DNA of 64,000 nt from Streptomyces sp. NBC_00440 (GCF_036014215.1 NZ_CP107921.1:7561501-7625500); one strand, 5' to 3'; shown: positions 1 to 7,988, numbered from the stretch's first letter. Program-made: numbers and translations. Notes: generated from the sequence alone by a model not told the origin.

Positions 1-936
1 GATCGCCTGGAGGGCGATCCGGCCACCGGGCGCGGTCAACCGGTCCAGCGTCATGAAGTACTCGGGCCAGAACTCCGCGCCGACGGCCTCGATCATCTCG
101 ACGCTGACCACGGCGTCGAAGGTCCCCTTCACCTGCCGGTAGTCGAGCAGTTCGACGGTGACGGCTCCCTCGACGCCTGCCCGGCGAATGCGGTCGCCGG
201 CCAGTTCTCCCTGCTCCTCGGAGAGGGTGATGGTCAGCACCTGCGCGCCACGCGCGGCCGCGCGGATGGCGAGTTCGCCCCAGCCGGTGCCGATCTCCAG
301 CAGCCGGGTGCCCGGCCCGACCTGCGCCGCGTCGAGGAGCCGGTCGATCTTGCGTCGCTGGGCGGCGGCCAGCAGGGACTCGTCGGCGGGAAGCGCCCTG
401 AAAAGGGCCGATGAGTACGACAGCGTCTCGTCCAGGAACAAGGTGAACAGGTCGTTCGACAGGTCGTAGTGGTGGCTGATGTTGTCGCGCGAACCCTCGG
501 GGGTGTTCCGGTGCGCCGACGGCTGCTTCAACGCCCAGACCGCACGCAGCTTCTGCAACGGCGCCGGAATGATCGTCGCCGCATGGTCGGCCAACACGGT
601 CAGCACCGCGACGAGGTCGCGGGCCTCCCACTCGCCTGCCATGTAGGACTCGCCGAAGCCGATGAGGCCACCCGCGCCGATCCGCCGGAAGAACGAGCGG
701 GGTTCGTGCACCTCCATCAGAGGGCCACCGGGGCCCAGCGTCTCGCCGGTGGAGCCCAGCCCGACACGCAGCGGCAGCCGTTCCAGCGCATGGCGGACGA
801 CGCGTTCAGCGATGGCGGTACGGATCCAGGACGCCTTCGGACCACAGGCCACCTGGGGCCAGCGCCCGGCGTCGACGGCGGCCGCAGACCGGGACGCCGG
901 CTGCGACACGGGGTGCCTGCTTGTCGGAACGCTCAC
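1..936 (-). CDS. Cyclopropane-fatty-acyl-phospholipid synthase family methyltransferase, cut by the left edge
   Basis: Class I SAM methyltransferase of the CFA/mycolic acid synthase family, expected to add a methylene or methyl group to unsaturated acyl chains of membrane lipids. The 312 codons in the window begin at a GTG whose last bases form the stop of the upstream DUF1365 gene (GTGA overlap), so the two are translationally coupled. Visible motifs are the family signature HYDLSNDLFTLFLD with the following LSYSSALF, and the SAM loop LLEIGTGWGELAIRAA. The open frame runs off the edge, so the C-terminal part is missing here; family members are usually about 400-430 residues. It is the third gene of a minus-strand operon led by a SigK-type promoter, and the order oxidoreductase-DUF1365-CFA synthase matches the mycobacterial sigK neighbourhood. 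The exact lipid product cannot be told from sequence. Confidence 0.85.
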   Translation of the reverse strand, partial: MSVPTSRHPVSQPASRSAAAVDAGRWPQVACGPKASWIRTAIAERVVRHALERLPLRVGLGSTGETLGPGGPLMEVHEPRSFFRRIGAGGLIGFGESYMAGEWEARDLVAVLTVLADHAATIIPAPLQKLRAVWALKQPSAHRNTPEGSRDNISHHYDLSNDLFTLFLDETLSYSSALFRALPADESLLAAAQRRKIDRLLDAAQVGPGTRLLEIGTGWGELAIRAAARGAQVLTITLSEEQGELAGDRIRRAGVEGAVTVELLDYRQVKGTFDAVVSVEMIEAVGAEFWPEYFMTLDRLTAPGGRIALQAI

Positions 937-1715
937 TTCACACCTTCCTGAGGCAGATGACGGGGACGGTGCCGCACGGGCAGCCCGTGCAGATACAGCA
1001 GGACGCCGTGCAGCCGGATACCGGCGGACACCACGGCGGTGGACCACGGGTGACGAAGAGCAGTGCGCACCAGCGCCCGGGGCGTGGCGGGGCGGCGCAC
1101 ACCCCGTACGGTCGCGGTGAAGGGACTGCTCCCCTCGCGTTCGAGCCGTACGGTCAGGCTGAGCCGTTCATCCGGTTCGGGCAGTCGCATCAGATAGCCG
1201 CCGTCGACCGGGAAGAACGGCGAGACGTAGAACTCCTTGTCCACCCGGGACACTTCCGCGCCGTCCGGGCGGAGCAGATAGCAGTGCCGTTCGCCGTAGG
1301 TGTTGTGCACCTCAGCGACGACGCAGAGCGGTGTGCCGTCGGGGCCGTGGCACCAGAACAGGCTGAGCGGGTTGAAGACATGGCCGAACACCCGGGCGTG
1401 CGCGAGCATCGTCACCCGCCCACCGTCCAGATCGATCCCGCGGGCGGCGAGGAACGCGTCCAGCCCCGCACGGATCGTGCGCAGGCTTCCGCCGAAGTGG
1501 TCACGGGCGTCGAAGCCGGCGAGCGGGCGCAGCAGCCACGGGAGCCGTGGCGGCCGGTCGGGGTCGATCAGCCACATATAGGTGCGGTGGCGCATGACGT
1601 GGCGGCTCGGGGAGGTCCTGACGTGGGTGACGGTGCACGGGTAGAGGGCGGGGACGCTGCTCTTCCGGGCGGCACCCGCGCCCGCACGGTCCGCTTCGCT
1701 GACGCTGCTCACCAT
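933..1715 (-). CDS. DUF1365 domain protein
   Basis: A 260-residue DUF1365 protein, a family found almost always beside an FAD oxidoreductase and a CFA synthase and thought to act in lipid modification; no reaction is established from sequence. Recognisable stretches are YPCTVTHVR near the start, FGHVFNPLSLFWCHGPDG, VVAEVHNTYGERHCYLL and KEFYVSPFFPVDGGYLMRLP. The ATG at 1715 is chosen because it overlaps the stop of the upstream FAD gene (ATGGTGA); the longer frame reaching back to 1778 lies inside that gene and reads as low-complexity. The 3' end overlaps the start of the CFA-synthase gene by four bases. Confidence 0.85.
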   Translation of the reverse strand: MVSSVSEADRAGAGAARKSSVPALYPCTVTHVRTSPSRHVMRHRTYMWLIDPDRPPRLPWLLRPLAGFDARDHFGGSLRTIRAGLDAFLAARGIDLDGGRVTMLAHARVFGHVFNPLSLFWCHGPDGTPLCVVAEVHNTYGERHCYLLRPDGAEVSRVDKEFYVSPFFPVDGGYLMRLPEPDERLSLTVRLEREGSSPFTATVRGVRRPATPRALVRTALRHPWSTAVVSAGIRLHGVLLYLHGLPVRHRPRHLPQEGVK

Positions 1716-3037
1716 GACACCCCCAGCGCGGCGGCGGCCTCGACCCCCGAGCGGCAGCCGTCCTCGTGGAACCCCCAACCGTGGTAAGCGCCTGCGTAAG
1801 CGGTGACGGGGCCGCTGAGCGCGGGCAGCAGGCGCTGGGCTGCCACGGACTCCGGCGTGTAGACGGGGTGTTCGTACGTCATGCGGGCGAGCACGCGGCT
1901 CTCGTCCACCTGGTCCGCACCGTTCAGCGTCACCACATAGGTTTCGGGGGCGTCGAGCCGCTGGAGCCGGTTCATGTCGTAACTGACGCGCACGGCGGCG
2001 GCCCCCGCGTCGCAGGCCGGCATCCAGTAGTTCCAGGAGGCGCGGGCCCCCGCACTGCGTGGCAGGACACGTGTGTCGGTGTGCAGCTGAGTGGGGTTGC
2101 GCGAGTACCGGAACGCGCCGAGGACCCGGCGTTCCTCATCGGTGGCATCGGCCAGCAGACGCAGCGCCTGGTCCGGGTGGACGGCGATGACCACGGAGTC
2201 GTAGTGGCGGACGCTGCCGTCGTCGGCAGTGATCTCGACCCCGTCGGTGTGGCGCCGCAGCGCCCGCACGGCGGTGGACGTGTGTACGGCTCCGATGCTC
2301 TTGCCGACGCGCTCGACGTACTCGCGCGAGCCGCCGCTGACGGTCCGCCAGGCGGGTGAGCCGTGGATCGAGAGCATGCCGTGGTGAGCCAGGAACCGGA
2401 ACAGGTAGCGGGCGGGGTAGCGCAGCGCCGTTTCGGCGTCGCACGACCACACACAGGCGACAAGCGGTGTCAGGAAGTGCGAGACGAAGTACGGGGAGAA
2501 GCGGCCCGCCGCGATGAACTCCGCCAGCGTCATCGCCGCCGCTGCGCTCCCGCCCGCCGCGCCCGGGGCCCCGGGACCGGCCGCATCGGCCCGCTCGGCC
2601 GCGTCGGCCGTGGCGAGGAGGTGACGGGCCCGGCGGTGGAAAGCAGGCACTTCTCCGAGCATGCGCAGATACCGGGGGCGCAGTGCGTTGCGCCGCTGTG
2701 CGAACAGGCCCAGCAGGCCGCGCGCACCGGCGTATTCGAGACCGCACTCCTCGCACCGCACGGACATGCTCATCTCCGATTCCTGGGTGGCGACTCCGAG
2801 TTCCCCGAAGAGCCGCAGCAGGTAGGGATAGGTCCGTTCGTTGTGGACGATGAAGCCGGTGTCGACCCGGTGCACCCGTCCGTCGGCCGACGGTATGTCG
2901 TGGGTGTGGGCATGCCCGCCGAGCCGTTCGTCGGCCTCGTACAGCTCGACATCGTGCGAACGCCGGAGAATGTGAGCGGCGGTCAGGCCTGCCACCCCGC
3001 TGCCCACCACTGCCGTGCGCCGACGGTCGTCCTTCAT
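1709..3037 (-). CDS. FAD-dependent amine-oxidase-like oxidoreductase
   Basis: Predicted flavoprotein of the NAD(P)/FAD-binding amine oxidase family, first gene of the lipid-modification operon. The N-terminal dinucleotide fold reads TAVVGSGVAGLTAAHILRR and is followed by YEADERLGGHAHTH. The C-terminal FAD segment (AYAGAYHGWGFHEDGCRSG) is typical of the subgroup linked to DUF1365 and CFA synthase. ATG at 3037 is preferred over an upstream TTG because a purine-rich GGGAGCGG lies just before it. A SigK-type promoter sits about 50 bases upstream (3092-3119). The partnership suggests oxidation or desaturation of a lipid before or after methylation; this role is inferred from context. Confidence 0.85.
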   Translation of the reverse strand: MKDDRRRTAVVGSGVAGLTAAHILRRSHDVELYEADERLGGHAHTHDIPSADGRVHRVDTGFIVHNERTYPYLLRLFGELGVATQESEMSMSVRCEECGLEYAGARGLLGLFAQRRNALRPRYLRMLGEVPAFHRRARHLLATADAAERADAAGPGAPGAAGGSAAAAMTLAEFIAAGRFSPYFVSHFLTPLVACVWSCDAETALRYPARYLFRFLAHHGMLSIHGSPAWRTVSGGSREYVERVGKSIGAVHTSTAVRALRRHTDGVEITADDGSVRHYDSVVIAVHPDQALRLLADATDEERRVLGAFRYSRNPTQLHTDTRVLPRSAGARASWNYWMPACDAGAAAVRVSYDMNRLQRLDAPETYVVTLNGADQVDESRVLARMTYEHPVYTPESVAAQRLLPALSGPVTAYAGAYHGWGFHEDGCRSGVEAAAALGVSW

Positions 3038-3091
3038 ACGGCTCCGCTCCCTCAATCACCAGCTCAAGGCCGACATGGCCCCTCACTGGTT

Positions 3092-3119
3092 ATTCGGTGC
3101 CGGCCGACCGGAGGATTGG
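3092..3119 (-). promoter_or_regulatory. SigK-type ECF promoter for the FAD oxidoreductase-DUF1365-CFA operon
   Basis: On the minus strand a CCAATC element (3119-3114) and a CCGAAT element (3097-3092) are separated by exactly 16 bases. The same pair with the same spacing occurs at 3181-3208 and 5723-5750. It resembles the CCATCC/CCGAAT consensus I recall for mycobacterial SigK. The operon start codon at 3037 lies about 50 bases downstream of the -10. Confidence 0.75.
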
Positions 3120-3180
3120 TACCTGGTGACCTCTCCGCGTTCACGGTTCACCACAGCTTCTGAATCATTCGGCTGTAGGA

Positions 3181-3208
3181 CCAATCCGCCGCGGTGCCGG
3201 CACCGAAT
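3181..3208 (+). promoter_or_regulatory. SigK-type ECF promoter for the molybdopterin oxidoreductase-fasciclin operon
   Basis: CCAATC at 3181-3186, 16 bases, then CCGAAT at 3203-3208. It faces away from the mirror-image promoter at 3092-3119, so one intergenic region fires both operons. The -10 ends only seven bases before an in-frame GTG at 3216, which suggests a leaderless transcript. Confidence 0.75.
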
Positions 3209-3215
3209 GGCCGAT

Positions 3216-4844
3216 GTGAGCGAAGATCGGGAAGTTCCAGTGCCGGAGGCCGGCCGCCGTAGGGGGGCGGCTCGTGCCGTGCGCGCCTCGCTGGGCGCAC
3301 TGAGCGGGCTGATCACCGGGCTCGCCGCGCTGTGTGTCGCCGAGCTCGTCTCGCCGGCCATTCGGCCGGAGGCGAGTCCGGTGACCGCCGTGGGCGGTGC
3401 GGTCATCGACCGCACCCCGCCCTGGCTGAAGGATTTCGCCGTACGGCACTTCGGGACCAACGACAAACTGGTGCTCCAGCTCGGCATCCTGGTCCTCCTG
3501 GCGGCTTTCGCCATGGCGGTCGGAGTGGCCGCGTTGCGCTACCGGAAGGCCGGTTCCGCCGCCGTACTGATCTTCGGCGCGGTCGGGGCGGTGGCGGCGG
3601 CGGGGCGGCCCGACGGCGGCCCGCTGGACGCGCTGCCCTCGGTCGTCGGTGGCCTGCTGGGCTGCGGGGTGCTCTACCTGCTGACCGGCAGGCTGGCTCT
3701 CCACCCCTCCCACACGGTCGGCGTGGCCGAGGGGAAGGGCGAGGCGCACGGGACCTTCGACCGACGCGGTTTTGTGATCGCCGCGACGGCCGCGGTGGCG
3801 GCATCGGCCGGAGCGGGCGTTCTGGGACGCCGGCTCAACGCATCAGGGTCGGCCGAGGCCGCCGCCGTACGGAAGAACATCGTGATCCCGCGGCCCGCCT
3901 CGTACGCCCGGCCGATTCCGGCGGGCGCGGACCTCCGGATCCACGGCCTGAGCCCGTTCACCACACCCAACAAGGACTTCTACCGGGTGGACACCGCGCT
4001 GGTGGTTCCGAAGGTCGACGCCAGGAACTGGCGGCTGCGGATCCACGGCAAGGGTGTCTCCAAGCCGATGACCGTCAGCTACCACGACCTGCTCCAGCGG
4101 GAGCTGATCGAAAGGGACATCACCCTGACCTGCGTGTCGAACCAGGTGGGCGGCCCTTACGTCGGCAACGCCCGGTGGATCGGAGTCCGGCTGGCGGACC
4201 TGCTCAGTGAGGCAGGGGTGAAACCGCCCTCCGAGGGCGGACCCGCCGACCAACTGGTGGCCCGCTCGGTGGACGGCATGACCATCGGCTCACCGGTCGA
4301 CACGGTGATGGACGGCCGTGACGCCATGCTCGTGCTCGGCATGAACGGCGAACCGCTGCCTTTCGCCCACGGGTTCCCCGTCCGGATGCTGGTTCCGGGA
4401 CTGTACGGCTACGTCTCGGCCTGCAAGTGGCTGACCGATCTCGAACTGACCACGTTCGACGACTACGACGCCTACTGGGTCAAGCGGACCTGGTCCAGGC
4501 AGGCCCCCATCAAAACCGAGTCCAGGATCGACACCCCACGCCCCTTCGCCAGTCCGGCAGCGGGAAAGGTACCGGTCGCCGGAGTCGCCTGGGCGCAGCA
4601 CCGTGGGATCGCCGAAGTGCAGGTCCGGGTCGACGGCGGCACATGGCACACGGCCGAGCTGGCGGCGGAGGACTCCAAGGACACGTGGCGCCAGTGGAAG
4701 TGGGAGTGGCCGGCCACTCCCGGCAGCCACACCATCGAGGTCCGCGCCACCGACCGGGACGGCTACACCCAGACGGACAAACGCGTCGGGACCGTGCCCA
4801 ACGGCGCGACCGGCTGGCACTCGGTGGTGGTCGCCGTGACCTGA
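3216..4844 (+). CDS. Membrane-anchored molybdopterin-dependent oxidoreductase (sulfite-oxidase-like fold)
   Basis: About 542 residues. The N-terminal ~190 residues hold several hydrophobic segments (LGALSGLITGLAALCVAEL, LVLQLGILVLLAAFAMAVG, AAVLIFGAVGAVAAAG, the LLGCGVLYLL region). An internal twin-arginine stretch, DRRGFVIAATAAVAASAG, precedes an exported YedY/sulfite-oxidase-type Moco domain with the molybdenum-ligand region ITLTCVSNQVGGPYVGNARW, and a C-terminal Mo-co dimerisation Ig-like domain (VAGVAWAQHRGIAEVQVRVDGG). The substrate is unknown; methionine-sulfoxide or sulfite-type chemistry is only a family possibility. GTG 3216 is chosen because the ATG at 3207 overlaps the promoter -10 element; ATG 3207 would add three residues. 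The gene is followed after 134 bases by a fasciclin lipoprotein in the same direction. Confidence 0.85.
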   Translation: MSEDREVPVPEAGRRRGAARAVRASLGALSGLITGLAALCVAELVSPAIRPEASPVTAVGGAVIDRTPPWLKDFAVRHFGTNDKLVLQLGILVLLAAFAMAVGVAALRYRKAGSAAVLIFGAVGAVAAAGRPDGGPLDALPSVVGGLLGCGVLYLLTGRLALHPSHTVGVAEGKGEAHGTFDRRGFVIAATAAVAASAGAGVLGRRLNASGSAEAAAVRKNIVIPRPASYARPIPAGADLRIHGLSPFTTPNKDFYRVDTALVVPKVDARNWRLRIHGKGVSKPMTVSYHDLLQRELIERDITLTCVSNQVGGPYVGNARWIGVRLADLLSEAGVKPPSEGGPADQLVARSVDGMTIGSPVDTVMDGRDAMLVLGMNGEPLPFAHGFPVRMLVPGLYGYVSACKWLTDLELTTFDDYDAYWVKRTWSRQAPIKTESRIDTPRPFASPAAGKVPVAGVAWAQHRGIAEVQVRVDGGTWHTAELAAEDSKDTWRQWKWEWPATPGSHTIEVRATDRDGYTQTDKRVGTVPNGATGWHSVVVAVT

Positions 4845-4978
4845 CCACCGCCCCCAGGGCCCCACCCGCACGCCGTACCACCCACGCCATACCACCCACG
4901 TCATCCGTACCCCCGAGTGCGCTGTTCCTGTGCACCGTGCACCGACAACACCGTGCACCGACAACAAGGAGAAACCAT

Positions 4979-5632
4979 ATGTTCGCCAACCGATTCCACC
5001 GCGCCGCCGTTGTCGTCGTAGGAGCCGCTGTACTGCCGCTCGCACTCAGCGCCTGTTCCAGCGACAGCGGCAGCAAGGACACCAAGTCGTCGACCTCCTC
5101 GGATTCCTCGAAGGATTCCTCGAAGCCCTCCAAGAGCACCGACACGTCGAACATGGCGGGCAAGCCCTTCGGTCCCGCCTGTTCGTCGGTCCCGAAGAGC
5201 GGCGCGGGCAGCTTCAACGGCATGGCCCAGGACCCGGTCGCGACGGCCGCGTCCAACAACCCCGACCTCTCCACACTGGTCACCGCGGTGAAGAAGGCCG
5301 GCCTGGTGGACACCCTCAACAGCGCGAAGAACATCACCGTGTTCGCGCCGACCAATGAGGCTTTCGCCAAGATCCCGAAGGCCCAGCTGGACAAGGTGCT
5401 CGCGGACAAGGCGATGCTCACCAAGATCCTCACCTACCACGTCGTGGGCCAGAAGCTCACCACCAAGGACCTGGCGTCCGGCACCTACCCGACGCTGGAG
5501 AAGGGCAAGCTGATGACCGCCGGCTCCGGCTCCTCGTACAAGGTCAACGACACCGCGAACGTGGTCTGCGGCAATGTCCCCACCGCCAACGCGACGGTCG
5601 ACATCATCGACAGCGTCCTGATGCCGAAGTAG
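4979..5632 (+). CDS. Fasciclin-domain lipoprotein
   Basis: A 217-residue secreted lipoprotein with one FAS1 domain, comparable to the mycobacterial MPT70/MPT83 proteins that are the classic SigK targets. The N-terminus reads RAAVVVVGAAVLPLALSACSS, a signal peptide ending in a lipobox (LSAC). It is followed by a Ser/Lys/Asp linker (about residues 28-58) and a fasciclin domain with VKKAGLVDTLNSAKNITVFAPTNEAFAKIP and a C-terminal ATVDIIDSVLMPK. ATG 4979 follows an AAGGAGA ribosome site; an open frame extends upstream but lies inside the preceding gene. No separate SigK promoter is visible in the 134-base gap, so it is probably cotranscribed from 3181. A strong hairpin follows the stop. Confidence 0.92.
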   Translation: MFANRFHRAAVVVVGAAVLPLALSACSSDSGSKDTKSSTSSDSSKDSSKPSKSTDTSNMAGKPFGPACSSVPKSGAGSFNGMAQDPVATAASNNPDLSTLVTAVKKAGLVDTLNSAKNITVFAPTNEAFAKIPKAQLDKVLADKAMLTKILTYHVVGQKLTTKDLASGTYPTLEKGKLMTAGSGSSYKVNDTANVVCGNVPTANATVDIIDSVLMPK

Positions 5633-5647
5633 TCACGTCCCGGGCCA

Positions 5648-5686
5648 CGGGCCGGCCGGCGCGACGGGGACGTGCCGGCCGGCCCG
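5648..5686 (+). terminator. Rho-independent-type hairpin after the fasciclin gene
   Basis: A perfect 13-base stem (5648-5660 with 5674-5686) around a 13-base loop, with no T tract, as usual in Streptomyces. It separates the oxidoreductase-fasciclin operon from sigK. Confidence 0.8.
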
Positions 5687-5722
5687 GCCTGCGTGGGACC
5701 CTGAAAAAGGGGGAGACCCCTA

Positions 5723-5750
5723 CCAATCCGAATGGCCTGTCGCTCCGAAT
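5723..5750 (+). promoter_or_regulatory. SigK-type promoter of sigK-rskA
   Basis: CCAATC at 5723-5728, 16 bases, CCGAAT at 5745-5750, identical in elements and spacing to the two promoters at 3092-3208. It lies 79 bases before the sigK start and implies autoregulation of the sigma factor. Confidence 0.75.
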
Positions 5751-5828
5751 CATGGAGGAAGTCTGTTCGGATGGCATGGGTCGGATGTCACCGGGCTCCG
5801 TCCAGTACCGACCATTGAGGAAAGCCGC

Positions 5829-6413
5829 GTGAAGGAAGCTGTTTTCATCGGCGGTCCCGCTTCGGCGGGACCGGATCTGCAAGAACTGCTCGGCCAGGTC
5901 GCCCGCGGCGATCAAGATGCCTTCTCGCGTGTCTACGACCTCGTCTGCGGTCCGGTGCTGGGTCTGGTGCGTTCCGTACTGCGCGACCCCGCCCAGTCGG
6001 AGGAGGTCGCCCAGGAGGTGCTGCTGGAGGTCTGGCGGTCTGCTGCCCGCTTCCAGCCCTCTCGCGGATCCGGGATGACCTGGGTCCTCACCCTCGCCCA
6101 CCGGCGGGCGGTCGACCGGGTGCGCTCGGCCCAGGCGTCCAGCGACCGCGAGCACCGGGCCGCGCTGCTTGATCAGAGCCCGGCCTTCGACCAGGTCACC
6201 GAGCAGGTGGAGACCAACCTCGAACGGGAGCAGGTGCGGCGCTGTCTGCGTACCCTCACCGAGCTTCAGCACCAGTCGGTGACCATGGCGTACTACCAGG
6301 GACTGGCCTACCGGGAGGTCGCCGAGTTGCTCTCGGTCCCGCTGGGCACAGTCAAAACCCGCCTGCGTGACGGTCTGATCCGGTTGCGCGACTGTTTGGG
6401 GGTGAGCGCATGA
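5829..6413 (+). CDS. sigK: ECF RNA polymerase sigma factor SigK
   Basis: A 194-residue group IV sigma factor. Region 2 reads DAFSRVYDLVCGPVLGLVRSVLRDPAQSEEVAQEVLLEVWRS-type sequence, with the DxxE helix and a region 2.4 rich in HRRAVDRVRSAQA. Region 4 ends in AYYQGLAYREVAELLSVPLGTVKTRLRDGLIRLRDCL, a canonical helix-turn-helix for the -35. GTG 5829 is preceded by GAGGAAA. The last codons overlap the rskA start. The SigK assignment rests on the partner RskA, the fasciclin, DUF1365 and CFA-synthase neighbours, and a self-type promoter upstream. Confidence 0.92.
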   Translation: MKEAVFIGGPASAGPDLQELLGQVARGDQDAFSRVYDLVCGPVLGLVRSVLRDPAQSEEVAQEVLLEVWRSAARFQPSRGSGMTWVLTLAHRRAVDRVRSAQASSDREHRAALLDQSPAFDQVTEQVETNLEREQVRRCLRTLTELQHQSVTMAYYQGLAYREVAELLSVPLGTVKTRLRDGLIRLRDCLGVSA

Positions 6414-7156
6414 ATGCCGAGGATCTGCATACGCTGACCGGCGCCTACGTGCTGCACGCGCTGACGCCGCAGGAGCGCATCGCATTCGAAAGACATCTTG
6501 AGGCGTGCCCCGCGTGCGCCATGGAGGTGCGCGAGCTGGCTGCCACCGCGGCTCGCCTCGGGGAGGCCGTGGCGGTCACCCCGCCACCCGCGCTCAAGGA
6601 GCAGGTGCTCGGCAGGATCGCCACTGAGCGACAGGAGCCGCCGAGGGTCGCCCTGCGGGCCACCGCCGGTGCCCGCCGCGGGCGTGCGCTGTCACGTTTC
6701 GCACTGGCCGCCTGTGTGGCCGCCGCTGCAGGATGTGGCGGGATCGCGGTGTGGCAGCACCAGAAGGCGAGCGAAGCCCGTGCACAGGTCCACTCCTCGC
6801 AGCAGCAGGCGCAGGATCTGGCTTCCGTTCTCGCGGCCCCCGACGCCAAGATCACGACGGGCAGGCTGAAGAACGGCGGGAACGGCACCGTGGTCGTCTC
6901 TCATCAGCGCGATCAGGCAGCATTCCTCGCGTCCGCACTGCCCGAACCGCCGAGCGGCAAGGTGTACGAGCTCTGGTACAACGACGGCGGAACCATGCGG
7001 GCGGCCGGTCTGCTGAAGCCCTCGGGCGGCTCGCATGCCGCACTGATGTCGGGTCCTGTCGGCGCGGCGTCCGGAATGGGGATCACGGTCGAACCGGCGG
7101 GCGGCTCCAAGCAGCCCACATCGAAACCGCTGGCGCTGATGAACTTCGCGACCTGA
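6410..7156 (+). CDS. rskA: Anti-sigma-K factor RskA
   Basis: A 248-residue single-pass membrane anti-sigma factor that should hold SigK inactive until cleaved by intramembrane proteolysis. The cytoplasmic N-terminus carries the ZAS motif H29-x3-C33-x2-C36. A transmembrane helix follows at about residues 91-112 (LSRFALAACVAAAAGCGGIAV), then an extracytoplasmic RskA domain with VYELWYNDGGTMRAAGLL and MGITVEPAGGSKQPTSKPLALM. ATG 6410 overlaps the sigK stop region by four bases (ATGA), so the pair is translationally coupled and made in fixed ratio. Confidence 0.92.
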   Translation: MNAEDLHTLTGAYVLHALTPQERIAFERHLEACPACAMEVRELAATAARLGEAVAVTPPPALKEQVLGRIATERQEPPRVALRATAGARRGRALSRFALAACVAAAAGCGGIAVWQHQKASEARAQVHSSQQQAQDLASVLAAPDAKITTGRLKNGGNGTVVVSHQRDQAAFLASALPEPPSGKVYELWYNDGGTMRAAGLLKPSGGSHAALMSGPVGAASGMGITVEPAGGSKQPTSKPLALMNFAT

Positions 7157-7284
7157 CGTGATGCACCTGCCGGATGCGACCCGGCCGGACGGTCCCGCAC
7201 ACACCGGGCGGGCGGGCCCCTGAACTGCCCTTGGACAGAGGCCCACCCGCGCGGTACGACGTACGGTGCCGGTGCGGTACCGCG

Positions 7285-7800
7285 TCAGCCGACGTTCACG
7301 TCGATGCAGGTGTAGAAGGCGTTACCGGTGTCCGCGATGTTCCATACGGCCAGGACCTTCTGCTTGCCCTTGAGGCCGCCGAAATTCACCGAGTGGGTGA
7401 CGGTCGCGCCGGGCTTCGCACCGTGGTCGTCGAACTCGGCGATCTTCTGTCCGCCGACGAAGTACTGCCAGGTGCTGGTGGCGTGCTGCGCGGTCAGCGT
7501 CCACTTGAAATCCGTGGTGGAGCTCACCGGTGTGACGGCCCAGCCCTTGGAGTCGTCGTCGAGCTCGGCGTACTGGGCGTTACCGCCACTGCAGCTCTGG
7601 AGGCCCTTGGGGCCTTCCACACTCTGCGGCTCGTAGGTGATGGCACCGCAGCTGACGGTGTGTGCCGCACACTGCGCCTGCCTGCTGGGAGGCGACGAGA
7701 CATATCCGTGAGCGCTGGCCGAGCTGACGGGCAGGCTGACCGCGAGTACCGGCGCGAGAACGGCGCCCAGGATCGCGGCTGTCCTTCTTTTCGCGTGCAT
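7285..7800 (-). CDS. Secreted AA10 lytic polysaccharide monooxygenase (chitin-binding protein)
   Basis: A 171-residue copper enzyme that oxidatively cleaves chitin or cellulose outside the cell. The signal peptide ends ASA just before His31, so maturation exposes the N-terminal copper-brace histidine (HGYVSSPPSRQ). The second ligand is His106 in TLTAQHATSTWQYF. Paired cysteines (CAAHTVSCG, LQSC, FYTCIDVNVG) match single-domain AA10 proteins; no extra binding module is present. The region upstream on the minus strand holds two TGGTC-n-GACCA-like sites (7962-7988), which suggests DasR-type control by N-acetylglucosamine. ATG 7800 is preceded by AGGAGTTCTG on the coding strand. Confidence 0.93.
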   Translation of the reverse strand: MHAKRRTAAILGAVLAPVLAVSLPVSSASAHGYVSSPPSRQAQCAAHTVSCGAITYEPQSVEGPKGLQSCSGGNAQYAELDDDSKGWAVTPVSSTTDFKWTLTAQHATSTWQYFVGGQKIAEFDDHGAKPGATVTHSVNFGGLKGKQKVLAVWNIADTGNAFYTCIDVNVG

Positions 7801-7961
7801 CAGAACTCCTTCACATCAGGTCTTCCTGCACGCGGCCGGGCCTGTGGGGGACCCGGCCGCGTGCAGGTCGGCCTCTCGCGGGTGGGGGCCGAGAGGCGCG
7901 AAGGGGGCGGTGCGGACCACCTGCGCGGCCGACAGAACCGAGTGGTCCGGCAACACGCCAG

Positions 7962-7988
7962 TGGTCTGCACCAACTTGGTCCAGACCA
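7962..7988. promoter_or_regulatory. Two DasR-type (dre) or chitinase-type operator sites upstream of the LPMO gene
   Basis: TGGTCTGCACCA (7962-7973) and TGGTCCAGACCA (7977-7988) are near-palindromes three bases apart. They fit the TGGTCTAGACCA core known for DasR sites and chitinase-promoter direct repeats in Streptomyces. A further half-site, TGGTCC, lies at 7943-7948. The whole 7801-8271 gap between the divergent LPMO and aquaporin genes otherwise holds no convincing gene; the small minus-strand frame over 7816-8013 looks spurious. Confidence 0.6.

Noticed and set aside
1716..1778. A longer DUF1365 protein starting at 1778
   Set aside because: The extension lies within the FAD oxidoreductase gene and is low-complexity; ATG 1715 overlaps the upstream stop as expected for coupling.
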